Assembly: GCA_951217055.1 (NCBI GenBank)
Contig: OX578279.1
Coordinates: 30,406,173 to 30,470,172, forward strand
DNA from: Gerris lacustris
Taxonomy: Eukaryota; Arthropoda; Insecta; Hemiptera; Gerridae
DNA length: 64,000 nt
Direction: 5' to 3'
Position 1 is the stretch's first letter. Each line of letters begins with the position of its first letter. Under the pieces are notes generated by a model. That model was not told the DNA's origin, searched no databases, and saw nothing but the letters and a program-made list of their open reading frames with translations. The translations under genes and the position numbers were made by a program. Below, piece after piece: positions 54,821 through 64,000 of the stretch.

Positions 54821-55139
54821 CATTTAGACCGTTTAGTTCTAATTATATCATTTAAAGTCAACAATTTTTTAAAATCCTTTTTATATTGTTTAATAACTTA
54901 TTCACCCACACTTATAAAATGTATATATTTTACTAGAAAAAAGACCAACCTTAATGTCCTTCTGACACTACGGTGTTAGTAATTTCTTTGAAAAAAGATT
55001 GTTCTTGCTCAGAGCTATCTTTGTGGGAAGACAATGGTACAAACAATCTTTCATATATCTTTTGTTAAATCTTTGTTTGACAGGGTGAATTTAAGTATCA
55101 AAAAATTAAAAACTTGATTTTTGGACGTAGTGTCTTGTG
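54821..55139. repeat. Tandem duplication, unit 2
   Basis: Near-identical to 54261-54579, with about three small differences by eye. Both units start CATTTAGACCGTTTAGTTCT and end GACGTAGTGTCTTGTG. Confidence 0.92.
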
Positions 55140-57922
55140 GATGTAAAAGGAAATATAAATCACAATTTTGAAATATTTCGACCCTTCTTCCATTATAAAC
55201 ATTCAATCCTGCAAATTTATTGCCAATACCGGAACCGAACCCCGTAAAACCATAATGTACGCCGGCTTTGGTCGTATATACGAGTATGCTGGTGGATTAG
55301 TTATTAAACTTCACCCGCGCTCGGAACTCATACTTTGCAATGGCTGTATTATCATTTATATAATCAAGTTGTGTCCCGACGGCGACACAACGCACCTCGA
55401 AATGGTTTGTTATTGCTAAGCTAAGGCACTCACGTTTACTCTAATATAAATAAATATTCAATTGTAGAGATGTATAAAAAAATATTTGTTTTGATTTGTT
55501 GGTCTTCAAATAGATATAATTACTTATCTAAATAGATATCTAAATTAATTTACTTCATTTTTTTCTAAATATAAAATTAAGCCCCTTGCTATGGGACTAA
55601 GTGCTCGTCTATTTTAATGTAGGTCAAGTGAATAAATAAAATGCTTAAATATTACCGTGTCCAATCCCTTTATAGAAAATAATCAGGACTATTTGATTAC
55701 ATTATTCATTACAATATCAAGAAGAAGAGGCGAACGTTTTGTAAATATTTTTATTAGACTGAACTTATAACGAACCAACACAACAAATCATCAAGTTAAT
55801 ATGATAATATGATGAAGATAATAGAATAGTCAAATAGGTTATAATTAATGGGTAATGTGCAATAGTTCCAAAACTTTTTCTAGTGTCGGATCCATTGTTG
55901 ATTTCTACTGGTCCAAGACTATATCTTTCTAATAGCTACACTTTGCAAAATAGCGAATATAAAGTTAATTTTTTAATTAATTGTTTTGAAATTCAAATTT
56001 TTAAGTTTTTGGAAGTATTCATACTACCAAAACTACGTATTTCTCCCGTAGTTATTGATAATTATAATTTGATTTAAAGTAAAATTTAATTGTTTTGTTT
56101 ACGGTGGCCAAACATTTTCGATCGACTTAATGTCCCCTCCTGCAGGGAGAAGTTCATATTTTCAAAAAAAAAAAAAAAAAAATCTGCCACAATGAATTAA
56201 AATTAATAAAAAGATATCAAATGTAGAATGGTGCACATTATTCCCTAATCTTTTCCCAACCTACCGAAATTTAATAAGGTAGGTAAACATGTATTTTGTA
56301 TTAACTATTTATTTAATTGTGTTTATCATATTTAATTATTCTTATTATAGAATTTTTTTTAATAGGTTCTTAAAAGCTTTATTAAGTAAATGTTTTAGCT
56401 TATTTAAGATAATGCTTTAGTTAATTTAAATTAATGTTTTAGTTTATTAAGGATAATGTTATAGTTGTGAGTTTTAGATGTTATAATGAAAGTCTATCAA
56501 TGTGATAAATAGTTTTCATTTTCTGTGATGCATTTTAATTTTTAATACCAATTATTTCGCCTCAACTTTATCTAGATATATTTAAAATAATTTAGAGTAC
56601 TAATAAATAATAAAATGCGTTGATTTATGTTCAAGCTTTGTTATTATTATTTCTGAAACCCAGCAGTGCCATTTTCTGTTACAAAACTAAATTTATGTAA
56701 TGTATTTATTTTAATAAATGTAATGTAATTTATTTCATGAAGTGTTTTACATCTAATCCTTCCATATTTTAGTACTATATTATAATACAGCCACTTATTC
56801 CTAGGAAATGCTAGGAATGCAAGATCACCCATAAATCCACGCTCTTGGATACATTTGTATGTCTTTCTGTCTAATATTAATTATGATTTGAATCTCTAGG
56901 CACGGATTGTTATTACTTTCAACTTTCTTAGTTTAATACAATAATAAACCTATAATCTGGTGCCTTTTTATTTCGCTTTTACAATAATATGAGTGAATAT
57001 CTAGGCTGGATTCCCATTTAAAAAAATGTGAGCCTTACTTTTAAAGTGCCTTGATTTTAAGGAACCTTTACTATTTCAATGTCATAGGAGGGCAGGAGTG
57101 TTTCAGTAAATTAAGTTTGAAGATTTTTCTGTCTTTAACTAATCTTTGCGATTACCTTTTACTTAATCGAATTAAATATAAACGGTCGGGTTTTATAAAG
57201 TTAAGAAAGTTAGTAAAAAGGTGAATGAATGAGTGAGTACAGTTTCGACCTTGAATGAAACTCAGGTAAAGGTGTGATATGAGTTTATTTCTGCAATCAA
57301 TTGTTTAATTACAAAATGGCATGTTTGATTCTCGTGTTTGGACTTTATCTATTTGGCCGCTGCGAATACCTTGCTGCAGCAGTAACCATCGTCTGCGTCT
57401 ATATTGCTACAGCCGATATAGATTCTTTTTTTTCTCCCATTAATAAATAGTATTGTTTTCTTGCTAGGCTGGTTGGTTAGTTGGGATTTTCATGTTAAAC
57501 TGCTATTTTTAGTTTAATTTAGTGTCTTTTTTTCTGGAATATGATTGAACAGTAAAATTCATAAGCTTTATATAAGACCGGATGAAACTGAAAAATCAAT
57601 ATCTTTTCCACTACCTAAATATATCAAAGTACCATATGTTGTGATTTAAAAAATAATTTCAACATTATACATAATTAGAGATACCAATATATGTATTTAT
57701 AAAAAATATATGTATTTATGAAAGGGTTCAAACTACTAACCATAATCATATAAACTAAATGGGAATTTTGATTGTGCGGGGAATTCTGTGACCTTGCTTT
57801 CAAGTGACTTATTTTTATCTGTGTTATCTTATTTCCCTCTCTTTTTTTCTATTTTTAGTTTAGCTGTAATTTACTATTGTCTACTATCTATTGATTTTAA
57901 CAACTTTCATAGCGAGTTACGT

Positions 57923-57994
57923 GGCCTGTTGGTCTAGGGGTATGATTCCTGCTTTGGGTGCAGGAGGTCCCGGGTTCAAATCCCGGACAGGCCC
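57923..57994 (+). tRNA. tRNA-Pro (UGG)
   Basis: A perfect 72-nt copy with a T4 terminator. The upstream flank (CTATCTATTGATTTTAACAA) matches the other copies. Confidence 0.97.
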
Positions 57995-58020
57995 AAATTT
58001 TATTGTGAGTTATTAAAGAA

Positions 58021-58290
58021 TATGGGCATGTGGAAGAAAAAACAAATGGGCGCAGAACGTTAAAACTTATACGGGACCAACAATGGGCTAATTATGATCT
58101 ACCATATACCTATCTAGGTCATATACCTGCTATGTTGGTTCGCTAAAATTGAACAACAGACACGGAACCAAAAATGTTCCCTCATGTCTGAAACGGATTT
58201 CTGTCCTGGGATTTTTGAAATTAAAGAGAAAACATTTTCGTTCTTTAGAACGATCTCATAGCTTCCGTTAACTTCGGTAAGCTCGGAAGC
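58021..58290 (+). repeat. Dispersed repeat with terminal hairpin (partial copy)
   Basis: It contains GCATGTGGAAGAAAAAAC, GGGCTAATTATGATCTACCA and the terminal CTTCCGTTAACTTCGGTAAG then CTCGGAAGC. It lies directly downstream of the tRNA at 57923. Confidence 0.65.
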
Positions 58291-59624
58291 AAAATATGAC
58301 CAAATGGTTCATAACAACAATTTCTGCATTCTTTAAGATTTTTTCGGGTATCATTTATCATTTTCCCTTATATTAGGTACCAAAATAATTTTTCAAAAAA
58401 TATTTACTCAAAGACTAAAGCAGGACTACTAAATGCATTAAACAAAACAAATACATTTTCTTACCACTTAAACCTGAGCTTAAAACAAACATTAGGTACC
58501 ATTTGAACAAAAGTTCTTGTCATTAAATCAGGCATGTATTCCAATTTCCATTTAAATTGGATTAAAAATAGCTATATTCTAACTTTTAATTAAAAAGGTT
58601 TTTTTTCTTTTTTACCCACTTCTTAAATGAAAATATGACTAAATGTACGTAATAAAAATTATTACTACAGTAATAATTAGAGTACACTCTTAACGAGCTT
58701 TTTAACAGTATGTATATCATGAAGGGTATATATTGCTTTTACATTTGTACCCTTGTACCCCTGTACCAAAATTTAAATTGTGAAATGTAGGCAGTGACTT
58801 TCCTCTTGTTTTAAAGGTCAAGTAAGATATTTCATAAATGGCATACACACCCACAGACAGTCTTCTTTATATTTATAGATTTACGTTTTAAACATATCTC
58901 ACTACTCAGAGAATCCAGCTATATTTGTCGCTGATGAAATATTAAATTAGTGAAAGATATTTAAGACTCAAAACTTTAGACCACTTCGAGATTATCATAA
59001 GATTTGTATATTATTAGTTATATTTATTCGATGATTATAAAAGTATTAGATTTTTCTCCTTTTCATCATTCATATGTTTGAGGACATATAGCATATTTGG
59101 CATTACCTCATTTCAATTTTAATAAATGCAAAATTGAATTAATTTTTTCTCACCACTTTATAAATATATTTAAAAAAATTAATGTTATCCCGTCATAGAC
59201 CGTATTCAAATAATTTTTCATACTTGTTTCTACTTCAGTTGCCAAAACGGTGTCATAATATCTCACGTATGGAAATATTAATAGTCTTATATCTCTGCCT
59301 GTATTCATTTTGATTAATCAACAATCAACTAATAGATGTGTTCACCCGTCATTGCCCACCTCCGCGTATCAGACAGTTCTGTTTTAATATTTTGATCACC
59401 TTTTAAAGGTATACTAAAAATAAGTCTATTATGTAAATATATCTATTTTACTTTTTATGTCTGAGAAGCCGTCTGCAAGAAAGTAAAAGGTGTGCAAGAG
59501 TGTTGGCTCGTGACTAATTTTCTAGAACCAAGTTTTGTTTTGATGACTTGGGGATACTAAAAGTATTCAAAAGTGCCCTTGTTGTTTTGCTTTATTGTCT
59601 TTGAACCTTGGCTTTTCCTTTTTA

Positions 59625-60260
59625 GGGTCCGTAGGCAAAACCAAGGACCCTTATATTTTCCTGCGTGTGTCTGTCCGTCCGTCCTGTCGCCTGCTCTCAC
59701 GGCTACACCTTTCGTCCGATCACTTTGAAATTTGGCATGTATGTGTCTTGTACCAACCCACATATTTTAAAAGAATAGCGACTTAAAAAAAAAGAATTAA
59801 AAAAATTAGGGTAAAAAAAGTTAAGGGTTAACATTTTTTTTTTTTTTTTGACACCGTGAGGGGTATCATATGAAAGGGTACGTCGAGCTGATTACAAAAA
59901 TATATAATTCTTTGGTTATAACTTTGATAGGGCGAGCGTAGGCGAGTTTGAAGTGGGTGTGAAACGTGTCCCCCCTTCCCCCTCTATCTCGCTTATGTGA
60001 AGTGCACAAAATCTGAGGAAATTTCGAAAAAAAAAAAAATAATAATTTTTATTGACAAAATACGTTTTTTTTATAATTATGGTCTTTTCGATGTATTTAT
60101 ATGGTTGTAGTCCGGTTCAGTGGCAAAAAAATACTTTATCAGAGTGTGTTTTGAGAATATCAGACCCTTAGGATAGTTCAAAGTAAGCTTTTTAGCATTT
60201 AAAAAAAACACTGTTAATACACTTTACAGTTAAACACTATACACTGTAACCTACGGACCC
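59625..60260 (+). mobile_element. 636-bp element with GGGTCCGTAGG ends (copy 1)
   Basis: It starts GGGTCCGTAGGCAAAACC with an internal GGACCC that closes a hairpin, and ends CCTACGGACCC. It contains TGTCTGTCCGTCCGTCCTG. The same sequence recurs at 63383 to the window end. No ORF. Confidence 0.78.
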
Positions 60261-60868
60261 TCGCTGTGTGCTGACTAGCACACACTTGACCTGTTTATTT
60301 CTTTGGCTTTTTCCTCTCTAGTTTTCGTAAAGTAAGGGACAGATTTCATAGGAATACAATATAAAACATTTTTAAAGTTCAATATTAAGTTCATAAACAG
60401 AAATAATGTAAGTATTTTTTAGTTTAAATTAATTAGGTTTTTTTAAATAAAACAAAAAGTTAGTCTAACACAATTTTCTTATATTTACGAGTTCTTGTCA
60501 GTTTCACCACTCTTAAATATTTGTAGAGCAACAAAAAATTATCATCTTTAGTTCCCACGCTTACCAAGGGTATAACTAAAGCATTGTTATCATATTTTTG
60601 TGCTTATATGAAATATTCTGATTTCACTACTTGGATCTGACCTCTCCAGCGCCCCATAGTGCCAAAAAAGTTATTTTTAATAATGTACCCTGTTATCACG
60701 AGTACTTTTTTTATGTAGTTTGTATATCTTGGGGAGGACACTTTGGAGATGGTACCCTACTCTGAACTTTTTTTTCGATCCGAATCCCTCCAAGTGGAGT
60801 TAAGCCTCCAAAGTCGAGTTATTTCAAAAAAAAACTTTTTTTAATGCTTAGGAGTTCATTCATTTTTA

Positions 60869-61295
60869 GGGTTTCGTTGGTAATACCAAAAATAGAAACC
60901 CTTATAGTTTCGTTCCTGTGTCTGTCTGTCTGTCTGTCCGTCCGTCTGTCACTCTGTACGGTTCCAATAACTTTTGAATCAAAAGAGATAAAAACATGAA
61001 ACTTTCCAGTATTAAAGAACGTTTTGACGCGCACACAGGAAAAATATAGCGAACTCAAAATTACCACCTGTTCAAATTCAAAATGTCGGATAATTGCTGT
61101 CACGAGAATTTTTTTTTTTTTTAAATTTTGAGTAAGATATCAAATGAAAGGTATTGATGAGTAGATTACAAAAATATATAACACTTAAGGAAAGCGTATA
61201 ATTTTCTACGACATTTTGTCAAAAAACATAACAATTTTGCTCGCCCCCCCCCCCCCCCCCTTAATAATTTCATGTTTACAACACGAACGAAACCC
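60869..61295 (+). mobile_element. Element with GGGTTTCGTT ends
   Basis: It starts GGGTTTCGTTGGTAATACC with an internal GAAACCC that closes a hairpin, and ends AACGAAACCC. It carries TGTCTGTCTGTCTGTCCGTC and a C-run at 61243-61260. It has the same design as the GGGTCCGTAGG elements but different base sequence. Confidence 0.72.
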
Positions 61296-61676
61296 TTTTT
61301 ACGTGAGACTTCACGCACTACCAATTTATTTAATGCGGGGAGGATGGGAGGGTTGGAAATAAAATGATAAGCGTACCCACATTAAAGACTAAGTACAAAT
61401 TAAGAAAAAATTTCATTCATTACTGACCTTTTCCTATAAACACCCCGGATTCTGGTTCTACCTGATTCAGACTTATTTAATTTGTCCTATTTACTACCTC
61501 AATTTATACCTTAACTTTTACTTATATTTAATTAGCTCAACCAAAATGAATTTTAGATTATCAGGAAACAGTTGGTAATGCTTGTTTGTGGTTGTGTCTG
61601 TTCGTCCAAAAGCCCGTATTATAGACCACTTATAGTTATGCCCTCATTTAGTGGGTTCTATTACTCTGCGCACTAT

Positions 61677-62060
61677 TTCCTCCGAGCTTACAGAATGTAA
61701 CAGAAGCGTTGTGATCATTCTGAAGATAGACATTTTTTGATGTCTGAATTGAAAATTTCCTCGACAGTAATACGTCGAAGAAATAAGGGAACATTTTTGG
61801 TCTCGTGTCGGTCAAACGTTCAGCATTTTTGCGAACCACCAGGTCTTAAACTATTCGTCAAATTGTAATGGTAATTTGGACCGTTGGTCATAATTAGCCA
61901 ATTTAATCTTTCTGTGTCCAATCCTTTATCTTCCGCTTGCGCACAAACATGCATTTATTTTCACCTACATCTTTAAAATTGCTTGTCTGATTTTGAAGAA
62001 ATTATTATAGTTTGTCGAAAATAAACTTATCGTTACATATTAATTTCAACAAATTCATAA
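61677..62060 (-). repeat. Dispersed repeat with terminal hairpin (reversed, decayed copy)
   Basis: It starts TTCCTCCGAGCTTACAGAAT, then TAAGGGAACATTTTTGGTCT and GCGCACAAACATGCATTTAT. This is the reverse of the copy at 4330. Confidence 0.6.
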
Positions 62061-63137
62061 AATTTAATATTGCTTTATTAGCAATAGCTAATTAGCTTTG
62101 TATTATGAATATTATACAATGAACTGATTCGACATAAGAGCGATAACTAAATCGAGTGTTATAAACCAATTAAAGCCAATTAAAGAACTAACATAGCTGG
62201 ACGCTTGACGCTTAAAAGATTTACTGTATATAAATATATTCCATTCCAGCCCTGCCTCGACACAATGAATATAACAAACTTTATATATTGTACAGTGTTT
62301 CGACACATTAAAACTAAGTATGTATGTACAAGCCTTAACTTAAGGAGATACTAGAAACTTGCATTTAACAAGCATTGGTATCGGCATTGCAACCCTAGAG
62401 TGGTCCATTAATAAAATGATACGGCTTCTGTCATTTTGTTAGAGAAACATCCAAAGAACTCGCTGGCTGTTTTATTTTTATACATTCATACATGAGACTG
62501 AAAAACTTAAAATCGGTTTTATTTATGATTTTTTTTTAGTCTTAATTGATGTTGAATAAAGATTAATTTAAGACATTTTTTTGTTGTATTTCCATTGTCA
62601 GAATTGAACTTATTTTAATAAATGTTTACAAATTTAGAATTTTATCATTATATTTTTAATATTTTCGTCTATGATTACATTAATCTCTTCCGCTTGGAAT
62701 TCTTAGAAAACAAACAGAGATTTTATCTATCGGTTTTATCACTAACACATCTTTAAAGAAGAAAATTATCTTAATATTTTTTTTAATGTCTTTTATCTTA
62801 ATCTTTTTAGATTATTTTTGGTTTATACAATATATATGTATTTGATTATTCTATAATTTGGTTACATCATATTAATAAGTTTTTTTTTTTAAATAGTATT
62901 ATGTACATCCAAATATTATAAAATTATTCTTGAATAATACTAAAGAAAAGTAATTTACAGTTTATTTTTAACTATAATTTGTTTGCTTTGTTTTACAACT
63001 GCATTATTGATTACATTTTTTTTTTTTTTTTTTTTTTTTTAAATGGCACCAAACATAATTATAAATAATAATATTGATCTAATTCAAGCGTAATTGCTTA
63101 AGTGCTTATAGTAATTGAAGGTCGCGATGGCAAAGAA

Positions 63138-63209
63138 GGCCTGATGGTCTAGGGGTATGATTCTCGCTTCGGGTGCGAGAGGTCCCGGGTTCAAATCCCG
63201 GTCAGGCCC
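63138..63209 (+). tRNA. tRNA-Pro (CGG)
   Basis: The same cloverleaf frame, but with acceptor pair GGCCTGA/TCAGGCC, anticodon stem CTCGC/GCGAG and loop TTCGGGT, giving anticodon CGG. The compensatory stem changes show a functional isoacceptor. A T5 terminator follows. Its flanks do not resemble those of the UGG copies. Confidence 0.96.
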
Positions 63210-63382
63210 GGATCAGTTTTTAAATGGTGTTGTTTAATGCCTCACACTATTGTCTTTGTTATGAAGCTGCGGTTTTAGGTTAGATAAGTGAATGTAATGT
63301 TCCAAAAAAATGCTGAACATTAAATGCACATAGATATTGGGGGAACTGAAGACCTAGTTGAGGGGCGATGCTTATATTTTTA

Positions 63383-64000
63383 GGGTCCGTAGGCAAAACC
63401 AAGGACCCTTATATTTCCCTGCGTGTGTCTGTCCGTCCGTCCTCTCGCGTGCTCTCACGGCTACACCTTTCGTCCGATCACTTTGAAATTTTGCATGTGT
63501 GTCTTGTACCTGCCCACATATTTTAAATATATAGCGACTTAAAAAAAATATTTTTCAAAAAAATTAGTGTAAAAAAACTTAAGGGTTAAATTTTTTTTAT
63601 TTTTTTTCGACACCGTGAGGGGTATCATATGAAAGGGTACGTCGAGCTGATTACAAAAATATATAATTCTTTGGTTATAACTTTGATAGGGCGAGCGTAG
63701 GCAAGTTTGAAGCGGGTTTGAAACGTATCCCCCCCCCCCTCTATCTCGCTTATGTGAAGTGCAAAAAATCTGAAAAAATTCCTGAACATTCTTCGACCAA
63801 AAGTAAAGATACCACTTTTTGGAAATTTCGAAAAAAATATTATTTTATTTTTTATTGACAAAATACGTTTTTTTATAACTATGGTCTTTTCGATGTATTT
63901 ATATGGTTGCAGTCCGGTTCAGTGGCAAAAAAATACTTTATCAGAGTATGTTTTGAGAATATCAGACCCTTAGAATGGTTCAAAGTAAGCTTTTTAGCAT
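63383..64000 (+). mobile_element. GGGTCCGTAGG element (copy 2, runs off the window)
   Basis: It is highly similar to 59625-60260, with an extra stretch around 63785-63820 (AACATTCTTCGACCAAAAGT). The right end lies beyond the window. Confidence 0.8.

Larger units (their letters stand above)
51774..64000 (-). other. Upstream intron or 5' flank of the giant gene
   Basis: No Ig-like or other coding exon could be found here in either strand, although the exon at 51500 needs an upstream partner. The stretch holds the foldback at 52215, the tandem duplication at 54261, tRNAs at 57923 and 63138 and the elements at 59625, 60869 and 63383. Stretches 52824-54260, 55140-57922 and 58291-59624 show nothing I recognise. 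Confidence 0.6.

Noticed and set aside
1..64000. A bacterial, phage or defence-type gene system
   Set aside because: There are no operons, Shine-Dalgarno-led ORFs, CRISPR arrays or phage genes. The only large coding units are a spliced muscle-type gene and a retrotransposon.

Overview
This is eukaryotic, almost certainly insect, nuclear DNA. It is AT-rich, has long introns with GT-AG (and one GC-AG) splice sites, carries nuclear tRNA genes with internal promoters, and is crowded with insect-type mobile elements. No bacterial operon, phage, CRISPR array or plasmid feature is present. The insect order cannot be settled from the sequence.

One giant gene on the minus strand dominates the window. 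Its 3' end is at 15292 (TAA stop). I could trace 20 coding exons back to 51773 with every reading-frame phase matching. The 5' end lies outside the window. The traced exons give about 4,610 residues: roughly seven immunoglobulin (Ig) I-set domains (the first only partly covered), an acidic linker, one enormous 10,250-bp exon, then four more Ig domains and a short unique tail. The giant exon encodes about 20 degenerate helical repeats, a Lys/Glu array of about 50 copies of a roughly 16-residue unit, and a Ser/Arg/Tyr-rich end. The architecture suggests a sarcomeric titin/UNC-89/Stretchin/zormin-class protein. I do not assign an orthologue.

Layout: 1-15291 is the region downstream of the gene. 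It holds a TTAA-flanked MITE, tRNA-Pro, a non-autonomous Helitron (2524-3775), copies of a dispersed repeat and a complete, apparently young Ty3/Gypsy LTR retrotransposon (8498-12823: identical 120-bp LTRs, intact 1,325-codon gag-pol, 5-bp target duplication). 15292-51773 is the giant gene; its introns hold four more tRNA-Pro genes, a decayed LINE, a hAT MITE with an 8-bp duplication and several large foldback elements. 51774-64000 is probably a further intron or the 5' flank. It has a 609-bp foldback, a recent 319-bp tandem duplication, two more tRNA-Pro genes and short GGGTCC/GGGTTTC-ended elements.

The other notable theme is tRNA-Pro: six copies read UGG, one reads CGG and one is a degenerate pseudogene. 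Several copies share homologous flanks, so the unit being duplicated is larger than the tRNA itself.
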